Part shown: in pieces, positions 23,824 to 33,156 of the stretch
How positions within the stretch are numbered: position 1 is the first letter of the stretch
How the letters are laid out: each line of letters starts with the position of its first letter
Origin: Candidatus Ruminococcus intestinipullorum
GTDB lineage: Bacteria; Bacillota; Clostridia; Lachnospirales; Lachnospiraceae
Length of the DNA stretch: 34,023 nucleotides
Assembly (NCBI GenBank): GCA_018883985.1
Contig: JAHLFA010000130.1
Span: 1 to 34,023, forward strand
Direction: 5' to 3'
Translations under genes and position numbers: made by a program
Notes under the pieces: model-generated
Seen by the model: the letters and a program-made list of their open reading frames with translations, nothing else
Databases searched by the model: none
What the model was told of the DNA's origin: nothing

Positions 23824-25410
23824 ATGGAAACATACGGAATTGAAAAATTGGGGATTATTAATCCAAAGGCAGTATATCGTAATTTGACAGCAGCACAATT
23901 GACAGAAGCTGCGATTAAAAGAGGTGAAGGGAAACTATCTAAAACAGGTGCGTTAGTAGTTACAACTGGAAAGTATACAGGACGTTCTCCAAAAGATAAG
24001 TTTATAGTAGATACACCAGCAGTTCATGATGATATTGCATGGGGAAGTGTAAATGTTCCAATCGAAAAAGAAAAGTTTGATGCAATTAAGGCGAAAATTG
24101 TTGCATATTTACAAAATAGAGAAATCTTTTTATTCGATGGAATGGCTGGAGCAGATCCAGTTTGTACGAGAAAGTTTCGTATTGTTAATGAATTAGCTAG
24201 TCAAAATTTATTTATTAGGAACTTGTTAATTCGTCCTACAAAAGAAGAGTTAGAAAATTATGGAGAACCTGATTTCACTGTAATTGCAGCACCAGGGTTT
24301 AAATGTATTCCAGAAGTGGATGGTGTGAATTCAGAAGCAGCGATTATGGTTGATTATGAAGAGAAATTAGTGCTTATTTGTGGTTCACAATATTCAGGTG
24401 AAATGAAGAAGTCTGTATTCTCAGTTATGAACTTTTTGATGCCAAAGGAAGGTGTTCTTCCAATGCACTGTTCTGCAAATATGGATCCAGAAACAAATGA
24501 AACAGCAGTTTTCTTTGGTTTATCTGGTACTGGAAAAACTACATTGTCAGCAGATCCAAATCGTAAATTAATCGGGGATGATGAACACGGATGGTCTGAG
24601 CGTGGTATCTTCAACTTTGAAGGTGGATGTTATGCAAAATGTATCAATTTGACAGAAGAGAATGAACCTGAAATCTACAATGCAATTAAATTTGGAAGTT
24701 TAGTGGAAAATGTAGTTATGGATGATGAAACACGTGAGTTTGATTTTGATGATGACACTTTGACAGAAAATACACGTGTAGGATATCCAGTAGATTACAT
24801 ATCTAATGCACAGATTCCAGGGGTAGGTGGAATTCCAAAAGTGGTAATTTTCTTAACAGCAGATGCATTTGGAGTACTTCCTCCAATCTCTAGATTAGAT
24901 CAGAATGCAGCAATGTACCACTTTGTTACAGGTTTCACTTCTAAACTTGCAGGTACAGAGCGTGGAGTTACAGAGCCACAACCTACATTCTCTACATTAT
25001 TTGGTGAACCATTTATGCCACTAGATCCATCTGTATATGCAAATATGCTAGGAGAGAGAATTGAAAAATACAATACAAAAGTTTATCTTGTAAATACAGG
25101 ATGGACAGGTGGTCCATATGGGGTTGGAAGTCGTATGAAACTGAAATATACACGTGCGATGGTAACAGCAGCATTAAATGGGGAATTTGATAATGTAGAA
25201 TACAAACATGATGACGTATTCAATTTAGATATTCCACAGTCTTGCTCTAACGTTCCAAGTGAAATTATGAATCCACGTGATACATGGGCAGACAAGGAAG
25301 CGTATGATGTACAGGCAAAGAAACTTGCGAAGATGTTCCAAGATAATTTTGCTAAGAAATATCCAAATATGCCAAAAAATATTGCTGAGGCAGGTCCAAA
25401 AGCAGATTAA
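23824..25410 (+). CDS. pckA: Phosphoenolpyruvate carboxykinase (ATP)
   Basis: A 528-aa enzyme that interconverts oxaloacetate + ATP with phosphoenolpyruvate + CO2 + ADP. In fermenting gut bacteria it often runs toward oxaloacetate and saves ATP. The substrate-binding TGRSPKDKF block, the P-loop GLSGTGKTT (232-240), the metal-binding LIGDDEHGW and the late NTGWTGGPYGVG block are all intact, and the length matches the ATP-dependent family. The ATG at 23824 follows TAGGAGG at ideal spacing; an upstream in-frame ATG at 23734 overlaps the -10 box and cannot be used. The leader carries a perfect inverted repeat, and a hairpin follows the stop. Confidence 0.97.
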   Translation: METYGIEKLGIINPKAVYRNLTAAQLTEAAIKRGEGKLSKTGALVVTTGKYTGRSPKDKFIVDTPAVHDDIAWGSVNVPIEKEKFDAIKAKIVAYLQNREIFLFDGMAGADPVCTRKFRIVNELASQNLFIRNLLIRPTKEELENYGEPDFTVIAAPGFKCIPEVDGVNSEAAIMVDYEEKLVLICGSQYSGEMKKSVFSVMNFLMPKEGVLPMHCSANMDPETNETAVFFGLSGTGKTTLSADPNRKLIGDDEHGWSERGIFNFEGGCYAKCINLTEENEPEIYNAIKFGSLVENVVMDDETREFDFDDDTLTENTRVGYPVDYISNAQIPGVGGIPKVVIFLTADAFGVLPPISRLDQNAAMYHFVTGFTSKLAGTERGVTEPQPTFSTLFGEPFMPLDPSVYANMLGERIEKYNTKVYLVNTGWTGGPYGVGSRMKLKYTRAMVTAALNGEFDNVEYKHDDVFNLDIPQSCSNVPSEIMNPRDTWADKEAYDVQAKKLAKMFQDNFAKKYPNMPKNIAEAGPKAD

Positions 25411-25426
25411 TATTTAAAGTAATAAG

Positions 25427-25468
25427 AGAAACACCTTGTATCTTTTGAGATTGATGCAAGGTGTTTCT
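25427..25468 (+). terminator. Probable terminator of pckA
   Basis: AGAAACACCTTG (25427-25438) and CAAGGTGTTTCT (25457-25468) form a perfect 12-bp stem. The following T-run is short (CTTGG), so termination may be incomplete. Confidence 0.65.
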
Positions 25469-25483
25469 TGGACTATAAAAACC

Positions 25484-25512
25484 TTGACTTCCCAATATAC
25501 ATATGATACAAT
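25484..25512 (+). promoter_or_regulatory. Promoter of the rpmG-secE-nusG-rplK-rplA unit
   Basis: TTGACT (25484-25489), a 17-nt spacer and TACAAT (25507-25512), about 105 nt before rpmG. Confidence 0.75.
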
Positions 25513-25617
25513 TTTTTCGCGAATGGAAGTAGGTCTTTTTTTTATGCCTAAAAACAGATGGGGTCGCATCCATCACAGTAACATGAATAGAAGTATAGAA
25601 AAAGCGAGGTGGAAGTT

Positions 25618-25767
25618 GTGCGCACAAGAATCACATTGGAATGTACGGAATGTAAACACCGTAACTACAACATGACGAAGGATAAGAAAACTCATCCAGA
25701 TCGTATGGAAACAAAAAAATATTGTAAATTCTGTAAATCACACACACTGCACAAAGAAACAAAATAG
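25618..25767 (+). CDS. rpmG: 50S ribosomal protein L33
   Basis: A 49-aa protein starting [12 protein letters not shown] from GTG, with GAGGTGG before it. Four cysteines (ECTEC near the start, KYCKFC near the end) give the zinc-binding form of L33. Its place directly before secE and nusG is the standard Firmicute order. The frame ends 21 nt before the secE start. Confidence 0.95.
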   Translation: MRTRITLECTECKHRNYNMTKDKKTHPDRMETKKYCKFCKSHTLHKETK

Positions 25768-25788
25768 TCGTTGGAAGGAAGTGGATTT

Positions 25789-25989
25789 ATGAGTGGAAAA
25801 GTAGAAAAAAACCACAAAAAAAGCTGGTTCAAGGGTCTTAAATCCGAGTTTAAGAAAATTGTTTGGACAGATAAGAACACACTTGTTAAACAGACGACAG
25901 CAGTTGTAACAGTTTCCGTATTGTTAGGAGCATTGATATCAATTGTTGATGCACTTTTAAAATATGGAATTGATTTTCTGGTGAAGTAG
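25789..25989 (+). CDS. secE: Preprotein translocase subunit SecE
   Basis: A 66-aa single-helix Gram-positive SecE. A cytoplasmic amphipathic segment (FKGLKSEFKKIVW) precedes one membrane helix (about 39-60). It clamps SecY in the protein-export channel. The ATG at 25789 follows TTGGAAGGAAG; an in-frame TTG at 25771 lies within that site and is rejected. It sits between rpmG and nusG as expected. Confidence 0.96.
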   Translation: MSGKVEKNHKKSWFKGLKSEFKKIVWTDKNTLVKQTTAVVTVSVLLGALISIVDALLKYGIDFLVK

Positions 25990-26014
25990 CTAACCGAGGC
26001 GGAAAGGTGATTTT

Positions 26015-26533
26015 ATGTCAGAAGCAAAATGGTATGTAGTTCATACCTATTCTGGGTATGAGAACAAAGTAAAAGCTAACATTGATAAGACAATAGAAAA
26101 CCGTCACCTGGAAGACCAAATTCTAGAAGTTCGAGTTCCGATGCAGGAAGTACTAGAGCTTAAGAATGGTGTTCAAAAACCAAGTCAGAAGAAGATGTTT
26201 CCTGGTTACGTATTGATTCATATGTATATGAATGATGATACATGGTATGTTGTAAGAAATACCAGAGGAGTAACTGGGTTTGTAGGACCAGGATCCAAGC
26301 CTGTCCCACTAGAAGAGGATGAGATGGAAAGATTGGGAATTAAGAAAGAACATATTATAGTTGACTTAGAGGTTGGCGATACTGTTACCGTATTAAGCGG
26401 TGCATGGGAAGGTACTGTTGGAATGATTCAGTCATTAAACGAACAAAAACAGAGCCTGTCTATCAATGTAGAGTTGTTTGGCCGTGAAACACCGGTTGAA
26501 TTGAATTTCTCAGAAGTAAGAAAGATTGATTAG
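26015..26533 (+). CDS. nusG: Transcription antitermination/pausing factor NusG
   Basis: A 172-aa protein with the NGN domain (starting KWYVVHTYSGYENKVK, with the RNA polymerase contact region FPGYVLIHM) and a C-terminal KOW domain (VGDTVTVLSGAWEG). It binds RNA polymerase and links transcription to translation or Rho. A GGAAAGGTG site precedes the ATG, 25 nt after secE. Confidence 0.98.
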   Translation: MSEAKWYVVHTYSGYENKVKANIDKTIENRHLEDQILEVRVPMQEVLELKNGVQKPSQKKMFPGYVLIHMYMNDDTWYVVRNTRGVTGFVGPGSKPVPLEEDEMERLGIKKEHIIVDLEVGDTVTVLSGAWEGTVGMIQSLNEQKQSLSINVELFGRETPVELNFSEVRKID

Positions 26534-26539
26534 AAAACC

Positions 26540-26578
26540 GTGGGAGGGAGATACATCCCGCCAATACCACAAGGAGGT
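26540..26578 (+). promoter_or_regulatory. rplK leader element, copy 1
   Basis: The order is GTGG, a small GGGA/TCCC hairpin, GCCAATA, CCAC and the ribosome site AAGGAGGT. The outer GTGG (26540-26543) can pair with CCAC (26567-26570) right next to the ribosome site. The same element recurs before rplA (27103-27140), differing only in the hairpin loop. This suggests an RNA that controls translation, probably by a ribosomal protein such as L1. Confidence 0.65.
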
Positions 26579-26586
26579 AATTAAAA

Positions 26587-27012
26587 ATGGCAAAAAAAGT
26601 AGAAGGATATATTAAGTTACAAATTCCAGCTGGAAAAGCAACTCCAGCACCACCAGTAGGTCCAGCTCTTGGACAGCACGGTGTAAATATCGTAGAATTT
26701 ACAAAACAGTTCAATGCAAGAACAGCAGATCAGGGAGATTTGATCATTCCTGTTGTTATTACAGTATACAATGATAGAAGTTTCAGCTTTGTAACAAAGA
26801 CACCACCAGCAGCTGTTTTGATTAAAAAAGCATGTAATTTAAAATCTGGTTCTGGTGTTCCAAACAAAAACAAAGTTGCAAAAATTACACAAGCTCAATT
26901 AAGAGAAATTGCAGAGTTAAAAATGCCAGACTTAAATGCTGCAACAGTAGAAGCAGCTATGAGCATGGTTGCAGGAACTTGTCGTTCTATGGGAGTTACC
27001 GTAGAAGAATAA
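26587..27012 (+). CDS. rplK: 50S ribosomal protein L11
   Basis: A 141-aa protein of standard length, with the [20 protein letters not shown] opening and the C-terminal RNA-binding domain ([24 protein letters not shown]). It binds the GTPase-associated centre of 23S rRNA. It is preceded by the structured leader element and is cotranscribed with nusG and rplA. Confidence 0.98.
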   Translation: MAKKVEGYIKLQIPAGKATPAPPVGPALGQHGVNIVEFTKQFNARTADQGDLIIPVVITVYNDRSFSFVTKTPPAAVLIKKACNLKSGSGVPNKNKVAKITQAQLREIAELKMPDLNAATVEAAMSMVAGTCRSMGVTVEE

Positions 27013-27102
27013 GAGATTTGAGAGGATTTGTGGACTTTTATTTGGTGTCTACAGATAAAAGGAAACAAATGAATCTATGTTATATGTAAATTCACGAAAA
27101 AA

Positions 27103-27140
27103 GTGGGAGGGGCAAGATCCCGCCAATACCACAAGGAGGT
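27103..27140 (+). promoter_or_regulatory. rplA leader element, copy 2
   Basis: A repeat of the rplK leader: GTGG (27103-27106), a GGGA/TCCC hairpin with a different loop, GCCAATA, CCAC (27129-27132) and AAGGAGGT (27133-27140). The stretch from the hairpin's 3' arm to the ribosome site is identical to copy 1. Confidence 0.65.
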
Positions 27141-27148
27141 TATTTGAA

Positions 27149-27841
27149 ATGAAACGAGGAAAGAAATATATCGAAGCTGCAAAACTAATCGAGAGAGGAA
27201 ATCTTTACGATAAAGCAGAAGCAGTTGCATTAGTAAAAAAAGCAGCAGTAGCTAAATTTGATGAAACAATCGAAGCTCATATCAGAACAGGATGTGACGG
27301 ACGCCATGCAGATCAGCAAATCCGTGGAGCAGTAGTTCTTCCACACGGAACTGGTAAGAAAGTTCGTATCCTTGTATTTGCAAAAGATGCGAAAGCAGAA
27401 GAAGCGAAAGCAGCAGGAGCTGATTTTGTAGGTGCAGAAGATTTGATTCCAAAGATCCAGAATGAAGGATGGTTTGAATTTGATGTTGTAGTTGCTACAC
27501 CAGATATGATGGGTGTTGTAGGACGTCTTGGACGTGTACTTGGACCAAAAGGTTTAATGCCAAACCCAAAAGCTGGTACAGTTACAATGGATGTAACAAA
27601 AGCAATCAACGATATCAAAGCTGGTAAGATTGAGTACAGATTGGACAAAACAAATATTATCCATGTGCCAATTGGAAAAGCTTCATTTACTGAAGAACAG
27701 TTAGCGGACAACTTCCAGACGCTTATCGATGCCATCAACAAAGCAAAACCAGCAGCAGTAAAAGGTCAGTATTTAAAGAGCGTAACATTGACTTCTACAA
27801 TGGGACCAGGTGTAAAAATCAACCCATTGAAGTTGGTTTAA
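27149..27841 (+). CDS. rplA: 50S ribosomal protein L1
   Basis: A 230-aa protein that builds the L1 stalk of the large subunit, with conserved VLPHGTGK and the [17 protein letters not shown] core. The ATG at 27149 follows AAGGAGGT; an upstream in-frame ATG at 27077 would translate the leader element and is rejected. L1 is a known translational repressor of its own operon in other bacteria, which makes it the first candidate to bind the two leader copies here. Confidence 0.98.
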   Translation: MKRGKKYIEAAKLIERGNLYDKAEAVALVKKAAVAKFDETIEAHIRTGCDGRHADQQIRGAVVLPHGTGKKVRILVFAKDAKAEEAKAAGADFVGAEDLIPKIQNEGWFEFDVVVATPDMMGVVGRLGRVLGPKGLMPNPKAGTVTMDVTKAINDIKAGKIEYRLDKTNIIHVPIGKASFTEEQLADNFQTLIDAINKAKPAAVKGQYLKSVTLTSTMGPGVKINPLKLV

Positions 27842-27851
27842 TAAAAATTTG

Positions 27852-27880
27852 TTGACAGTAGAAATATAAAATGCTATTAT
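27852..27880 (+). promoter_or_regulatory. Promoter of rplJ-rplL
   Basis: A consensus TTGACA (27852-27857), a 17-nt spacer and TATTAT (27875-27880), starting 11 nt after the rplA stop. Confidence 0.85.
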
Positions 27881-27888
27881 AAGCTAGC

Positions 27889-27950
27889 AATTAACTGCCG
27901 AAGACAGCAGGTGCCGTAAGGCATAAGGAGAAAACGCCTGCCGAGGAAGA
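27889..27950 (+). promoter_or_regulatory. Ribosomal protein L10 leader
   Basis: The CCGAAGACAGCAGGTGCC start and the CGCCTGCCGAGGAA end are those of the L10 leader family. GCAGG (27907-27911) pairs with CCTGC (27937-27941), and TGCC-GTAA-GGCA (27912-27923) forms the inner hairpin. The L10-L12 complex binds this RNA to repress its own genes, most likely through the attenuator just downstream. Confidence 0.9.
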
Positions 27951-27974
27951 TTAGAATTCGTGATTAGAATTTGT

Positions 27975-28008
27975 AAACCTCTGTGTCTTTGGATGCAGAG
28001 GTTTTTAT
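27975..28008 (+). terminator. Attenuator of rplJ-rplL
   Basis: AAACCTCTG (27975-27983) pairs with CAGAGGTTT (27996-28004), followed by a short T-run. It lies between the L10 leader and rplJ, so it works as a conditional terminator. Confidence 0.8.
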
Positions 28009-28048
28009 TGGCAGTACACGCATAAAAAAATAAGGAGGTGTACCGAAC

Positions 28049-28594
28049 GTGGCAAAAGTTGAGTTAAAACAGCCAATCGTTGAGGCGATTTCAGAAGAAA
28101 TCAAAGACGCACAGTCAGTTGTTCTTGTTGACTACCGTGGACTAACAGTGGCTCAAGATACAGAACTACGTAAGCAGCTCAGAGAAGCAGGTGTTATTTA
28201 TAAAGTATATAAAAACACAATGATGAAAAGAGCGTTTGAAGGAACTGAGTTTGCAGGTCTTGAAGGATGTTTAGAAGGACCAAGTGCGATTGCAATTTCT
28301 AAAGATGATGCAACAGCACCAGCAAGAATCCTTTGCAAATTTGCAAAAGGAGCAGAAGCTCTTGAGTTAAAAGGTGGAGTAGTTGAAGGTAATGTTTATG
28401 ACGTTGCAGGATTGAAAGAACTAGCTAACATCCCATCAAGAGAAGAATTGATTTCCAAATTACTTGGAAGTATGCAATCACCAATTACAAACTTTGCTCG
28501 TGTTATCAATCAGATTGCAGAAAAAGGTGGAGCAGAAGCTTGTGTTGCAGCTGCTGAAGAAACAGAAGCAGTAGCTGAAGAAACAGCTGAGTAA
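28049..28594 (+). CDS. rplJ: 50S ribosomal protein L10
   Basis: A 181-aa protein that forms the base of the ribosomal stalk and carries the L7/L12 dimers. The opening with SVVLVDYRGLTVAQDTELR and KVYKNTMMKRA is typical. It starts with GTG behind AAGGAGGTG. The acidic Ala/Glu tail is longer than in E. coli, as usual in Clostridia. Expression is controlled by the L10 leader and attenuator upstream. Confidence 0.98.
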   Translation: MAKVELKQPIVEAISEEIKDAQSVVLVDYRGLTVAQDTELRKQLREAGVIYKVYKNTMMKRAFEGTEFAGLEGCLEGPSAIAISKDDATAPARILCKFAKGAEALELKGGVVEGNVYDVAGLKELANIPSREELISKLLGSMQSPITNFARVINQIAEKGGAEACVAAAEETEAVAEETAE

Positions 28595-28657
28595 TTGGAA
28601 ACATTTGTGTTTAAAGAAAACATTGTTTAAAATATGAACAAAATGGAGGATATTAAA

Positions 28658-29035
28658 ATGGCTAAATTAACAGCAGCTGAAATGATCGAAGCGATCAAAG
28701 AATTATCAGTATTAGAATTAAATGAATTAGTAAAAGCTTGTGAAGAAGAATTTGGTGTTTCTGCAGCAGCAGGTGTTGTAGTTGCAGCAGCAGCTGGAGA
28801 CGGAGCAGGTGCAGCAGAAGAAAAAGATGAGTTCGATGTAGAATTAGTATCTGCTGGAGCATCTAAAGTAAAAGTTATCAAAGTTGTTCGTGAAATCACA
28901 GGACTTGGATTGAAAGAAGCTAAAGAATTAGTTGATGGAGCTCCAAAAGTATTAAAAGAAGGTGCTTCTAAAGCAGAAGCAGAAGAAATCAAAGCTAAAC
29001 TTGAAGCTGAAGGTGCAGAAGTTAGCTTGAAATAA
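28658..29035 (+). CDS. rplL: 50S ribosomal protein L7/L12
   Basis: A 125-aa acidic stalk protein: an N-terminal dimer domain ([19 protein letters not shown]), an Ala/Gly hinge and the conserved C-terminal domain that recruits translation factors ([20 protein letters not shown]). The ATG at 28658 follows TGGAGG; an in-frame ATG at 28634 has no ribosome site. A terminator follows at 29060-29091. Confidence 0.98.
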   Translation: MAKLTAAEMIEAIKELSVLELNELVKACEEEFGVSAAAGVVVAAAAGDGAGAAEEKDEFDVELVSAGASKVKVIKVVREITGLGLKEAKELVDGAPKVLKEGASKAEAEEIKAKLEAEGAEVSLK

Positions 29036-29059
29036 TTTCCATAAGAAATTTAGAAAAAA

Positions 29060-29091
29060 GCCGCAGAAGATGATTCTTCTGTGGTTTTTTT
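29060..29091 (+). terminator. Terminator after rplL
   Basis: GCCGCAGAAGA (29060-29070) pairs with TCTTCTGTGGT (29075-29085, one or two G-U pairs), followed by a run of seven or more T. Confidence 0.88.
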
Positions 29092-29129
29092 GATATTAGG
29101 AATTTGGGAATAATCCAGAGAAATAGATG

Positions 29130-29159
29130 TTGACAGCAAAATGGATTTTGTGATATATT
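29130..29159 (+). promoter_or_regulatory. Promoter of rpoB-rpoC
   Basis: A consensus TTGACA (29130-29135), an 18-nt spacer and TATATT (29154-29159). The leader is about 120 nt long. Confidence 0.75.
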
Positions 29160-29170
29160 TAAAAATGCAT

Positions 29171-29195
29171 TATTATGGAAAGGTATACCATAATA
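29171..29195 (+). promoter_or_regulatory. Hairpin in the rpoB leader
   Basis: TATTATGG (29171-29178) and CCATAATA (29188-29195) pair perfectly around a 9-nt loop. No T-run follows, so it is not a terminator. It could stabilise the transcript or take part in rpoB autoregulation. Confidence 0.5.
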
Positions 29196-29284
29196 TCATG
29201 AAATGGTAATATATTTTCCTATTTATGAGAAGTAATGAAAGGGTATACAGCCCGCTAAAAAATATATGAGGAGTGAAACGTCAT

Positions 29285-32200
29285 ATGGAGAAAAACAGAA
29301 TTCGTCCCATCACAACTGGAAAAAGTCTTCGAATGAGCTATTCCAGACAAAAAGAAGTATTAGAGATGCCGAATCTTATTGAAGTTCAAAAAGATTCTTA
29401 TCAGTGGTTTTTGGATGAAGGTTTGAAAGAGGTATTTGCAGACATTTCCCCAATTTCTGATTATGCTGGTCATTTCAGTTTGGAATTTGTTGATTTTACG
29501 CTTTGTGAAAATGATGTAAAGTATACAATTGAAGAGTGTAAAGAACGTGATGCTACTTATGCTGCGCCATTGAAGGTTAGAGTAAGACTCTATAACAGAG
29601 AAAACGATGAGATTAATGAACATGAAATATTTATGGGAGATCTTCCATTGATGACAAAGACAGGAACATTTGTCATTAATGGTGCAGAGCGTGTTATAGT
29701 AAGCCAGTTAGTTCGTTCTCCTGGTATTTACTATGGTATTGCACATGACAAGATCGGAAAAGAACTGTATTCTTCTACTGTTATTCCAAACCGTGGTGCA
29801 TGGTTGGAATATGAAACAGACTCCAATGACGTTTTTTATGTACGTGTAGATAGAACAAGAAAAGTACCAATCACTGTATTAATACGTGCACTTGGTATTG
29901 GAACAAATGCGGAAATTTTAGATTTATTTGGAGAGGAGCCAAAGATTCTTGCAAGCTTTGGCAAAGATACAGCAGAAAGTTATCAAGAAGGTTTGCTTGA
30001 ATTATATAAGAAGATTCGTCCAGGTGAGCCACTTGCAGTAGATAGTGCAGAAAGTTTGATAACAAGCATGTTCTTTGATCCAAGACGTTACGATTTGGCA
30101 AAAGTAGGACGTTACAAATTTAATAAAAAACTTGCGTTGAAGTATCGTGTAAAAGGACAGCGTTTAGCAGAAGATGTAGTAAGCGATTTAACAGGAGAAG
30201 TTGTTGCTGAAAAAGGAACTGTTATCACAATGGATATTGCAGATGCAATTCAAAATTCAGGAATAGCTTATCTTTGGGTAGAAGGGGAAGATGAATCCCG
30301 CAACATTAAAATTCTTTCAAATAGAATGGTAGATTTACAGGCAATTGTGGATATTGACCCTAAGGAGTTGGGAATAACAGAGCAGGTATACTATCCAATA
30401 TTGAAGGGATTGTTAGAGGAATCAGCAGGAGATATCGAAGAATTAAAATCTCTAATTAAAAGAGATATGAATGACTTGATTCCAAAGCATATTACAAAAG
30501 AGGACATCTTAGCGTCTATCAACTATAATATTCATTTAGAATATGGTATGGGACATGAAGATGACATTGACCACTTAGGTAACAGAAGAATTCGTGCAGT
30601 TGGAGAATTGTTACAAAATCAATATAGAATTGGTTTATCTAGATTGGAAAGAGTTGTTCGTGAAAGAATGACAACTCAAGATCAGGAGGGAATTTCTCCA
30701 CAATCATTGATTAATATTAAACCAGTTACTGCAGCTGTGAAAGAATTTTTCGGTTCTTCTCAGTTGTCACAGTTTATGGATCAGAACAACCCATTGAGTG
30801 AGTTGACACACAAAAGACGTTTATCAGCATTGGGACCAGGAGGTCTTTCAAGAGATCGTGCAGGATTTGAGGTTCGTGACGTACATTATTCTCACTATGG
30901 AAGAATGTGTCCAATTGAAACCCCTGAAGGACCAAACATTGGTTTGATTAACTCACTTGCTACGTATGCAAGAATTAACGAATATGGTTTCATTGAGGCT
31001 CCATATCGTAAAATTGATAAAACAGATCCTGAGAATCCAGTAGTTACAGAAGATGTTATCTACATGACAGCGGATGAAGAGGACAATTATCATGTTGCTC
31101 AGGCGAATACACCACTTGATGAAGAGGGACATTTCTTAAGCAAGAATGTTTCAGGTCGTTATCGTGAAGAAACACAGGAATATGAGAGAAGCAAGTTTGA
31201 TTATATGGACGTATCACCAAAGATGGTATTCTCTGTTGCTACGGCATTGATTCCTTTCTTGGAAAATGACGATGCGAACCGTGCTCTTATGGGATCAAAC
31301 ATGCAGCGTCAGGCAGTACCTCTACTTCGTACAGAAGCTCCAGTTGTAGGTACAGGTATGGAAGTAAAAGCTGCTGTAGACTCTGGTGTATGTACAGTAG
31401 CTGAAAAAGCTGGTATTGTGGAAAATTCTACAGCTACAAGTATCACAATTAGACATGAAGATGGTACAAAGAAAACTTATAAGCTAACAAAATTCCTTCG
31501 TAGTAATCAAAGTAACTGTTATAATCAAAGAGTTATTGTTGATAAAGGAGAGCGTGTAGAGGCAGGACAGGTTATTGCAGATGGTCCATCTACTTCTATG
31601 GGAGAAACAGCTCTTGGAAAGAATCCTTTGATTGGATTTATGACATGGGAAGGATATAACTACGAGGATGCTGTACTTCTAAGTGAAAGATTAGTACAAG
31701 ATGATGTGTATACTTCTGTTCATATTGAAGAATATGAGGCAGAGTCAAGAGATACAAAACTAGGACCTGAAGAAATTACAAGAGATATTCCAGGTGTAGG
31801 TGATGATGCACTAAAAGACCTAGATGAAAGAGGTATTATCCGAATTGGTGCAGAAGTAAGAGCAGGGGATATCTTAGTAGGAAAGGTGACTCCAAAGGGT
31901 GAAACAGAGCTTACAGCAGAAGAAAGATTGCTTCGTGCTATTTTCGGTGAAAAAGCAAGAGAAGTAAGAGATACTTCTTTGAAAGTACCTCATGGAGAAT
32001 ATGGTATTGTTGTAGATGCGAAAGTTTTCACAAGAGAAAATGGAGATGAGCTTTCCCCAGGTGTAAATCAGGCAGTTCGTATTTATATAGCACAGAAGAG
32101 AAAGATTTCTGTAGGAGATAAGATGGCTGGTCGACATGGAAACAAGGGTGTTGTTTCTCGTGTGCTTCCAGTAGAAGATATGCCTTATTTACCAAATGGA

Positions 32201-33142
32201 CGTCCACTTGATATTGTGTTAAACCCACTAGGTGTGCCTTCACGTATGAACATCGGACAGGTGTTGGAAATCCATTTAAGTCTTGCTGCAAAAGCGTTAG
32301 GATTTAATATTGCAACTCCAGTTTTCGATGGTGCTAACGAAATTGATATTATGGATACTTTAGATTTGGCAAATGATTATGTCAATTTAGAATGGGAAGA
32401 GTTCGAGAAAATACATGGTGAAGAATTACTTCCAGAAGTATTAGAATATCTATATGAAAATAGAGAGCATAGAAACTTATGGAAAGGTGTACCATTGTCT
32501 AGGGACGGAAAGGTTCGTTTACGTGATGGACGTACAGGAGAATTCTTTGACAGCCCTGTTACAATAGGACACATGCATTACTTGAAACTGCATCACTTGG
32601 TAGATGATAAGATTCATGCACGTTCTACAGGTCCATACTCCCTTGTAACACAGCAGCCACTAGGAGGAAAAGCTCAGTTTGGTGGACAGCGTTTTGGAGA
32701 GATGGAAGTTTGGGCACTAGAAGCTTATGGTGCATCTTATACACTTCAGGAAATCTTGACAGTGAAGTCAGATGATGTAGTAGGTCGTGTTAAAACATAC
32801 GAAGCAATTATAAAAGGGGAGAACATCCCAGAACCAGGTATTCCAGAATCCTTCAAAGTATTATTAAAAGAGCTTCAGTCACTTGCATTAGATGTTAGGG
32901 TACTAAGAGATGATAATACAGAAGTAGAAATTATGGAAACTGTAGATTATGGCGAAACAGACCTTCGTTCTATAATCGAAGGAAAGAAATATCGTGATGA
33001 TTCAGAATCATTTAGCAAGCATGGATTCACAGAGCAAGAGTTTGTCGGCGAAGAGCTAGAGAATATTGAGCCTGAGTCAGAAGATGAATATGAACCTGAT
33101 ATGATGTTAGATTTTGAGGAATTCATGGATGATGAAGAATAG
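29285..33142 (+). CDS. rpoB: DNA-directed RNA polymerase subunit beta
   Basis: A 1285-aa catalytic subunit of RNA polymerase, full length and unbroken. The rifampicin region reads [16 protein letters not shown] at 491-506 and [12 protein letters not shown] from 509. The residues matching E. coli Asp516, His526 and Ser531 (here 499, 509 and 514) are wild type, so target-based rifampicin sensitivity is expected. The acidic C-terminus is typical of Clostridia. The ATG at 29285 is preferred over the in-frame GTG at 29273, which lies within the GAGGAG ribosome site. The stop lies 14 nt before rpoC. Confidence 0.98.
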   Translation: MEKNRIRPITTGKSLRMSYSRQKEVLEMPNLIEVQKDSYQWFLDEGLKEVFADISPISDYAGHFSLEFVDFTLCENDVKYTIEECKERDATYAAPLKVRVRLYNRENDEINEHEIFMGDLPLMTKTGTFVINGAERVIVSQLVRSPGIYYGIAHDKIGKELYSSTVIPNRGAWLEYETDSNDVFYVRVDRTRKVPITVLIRALGIGTNAEILDLFGEEPKILASFGKDTAESYQEGLLELYKKIRPGEPLAVDSAESLITSMFFDPRRYDLAKVGRYKFNKKLALKYRVKGQRLAEDVVSDLTGEVVAEKGTVITMDIADAIQNSGIAYLWVEGEDESRNIKILSNRMVDLQAIVDIDPKELGITEQVYYPILKGLLEESAGDIEELKSLIKRDMNDLIPKHITKEDILASINYNIHLEYGMGHEDDIDHLGNRRIRAVGELLQNQYRIGLSRLERVVRERMTTQDQEGISPQSLINIKPVTAAVKEFFGSSQLSQFMDQNNPLSELTHKRRLSALGPGGLSRDRAGFEVRDVHYSHYGRMCPIETPEGPNIGLINSLATYARINEYGFIEAPYRKIDKTDPENPVVTEDVIYMTADEEDNYHVAQANTPLDEEGHFLSKNVSGRYREETQEYERSKFDYMDVSPKMVFSVATALIPFLENDDANRALMGSNMQRQAVPLLRTEAPVVGTGMEVKAAVDSGVCTVAEKAGIVENSTATSITIRHEDGTKKTYKLTKFLRSNQSNCYNQRVIVDKGERVEAGQVIADGPSTSMGETALGKNPLIGFMTWEGYNYEDAVLLSERLVQDDVYTSVHIEEYEAESRDTKLGPEEITRDIPGVGDDALKDLDERGIIRIGAEVRAGDILVGKVTPKGETELTAEERLLRAIFGEKAREVRDTSLKVPHGEYGIVVDAKVFTRENGDELSPGVNQAVRIYIAQKRKISVGDKMAGRHGNKGVVSRVLPVEDMPYLPNGRPLDIVLNPLGVPSRMNIGQVLEIHLSLAAKALGFNIATPVFDGANEIDIMDTLDLANDYVNLEWEEFEKIHGEELLPEVLEYLYENREHRNLWKGVPLSRDGKVRLRDGRTGEFFDSPVTIGHMHYLKLHHLVDDKIHARSTGPYSLVTQQPLGGKAQFGGQRFGEMEVWALEAYGASYTLQEILTVKSDDVVGRVKTYEAIIKGENIPEPGIPESFKVLLKELQSLALDVRVLRDDNTEVEIMETVDYGETDLRSIIEGKKYRDDSESFSKHGFTEQEFVGEELENIEPESEDEYEPDMMLDFEEFMDDEE

Positions 33143-33156
33143 GAGGAGCCAATTAT

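Noticed and set aside
27077-27148. N-terminal extension of L1 from an upstream in-frame ATG
   Set aside because: It would translate the conserved leader element and the ribosome site AAGGAGGT; the ATG at 27149 gives the standard 230-aa L1.
27313-27741. Long minus-strand frame of 142 codons inside rplA
   Set aside because: A mirror of a highly expressed gene with biased codons; no ribosome site or promoter. The same holds for the minus-strand frame inside rplL (28627-28992).
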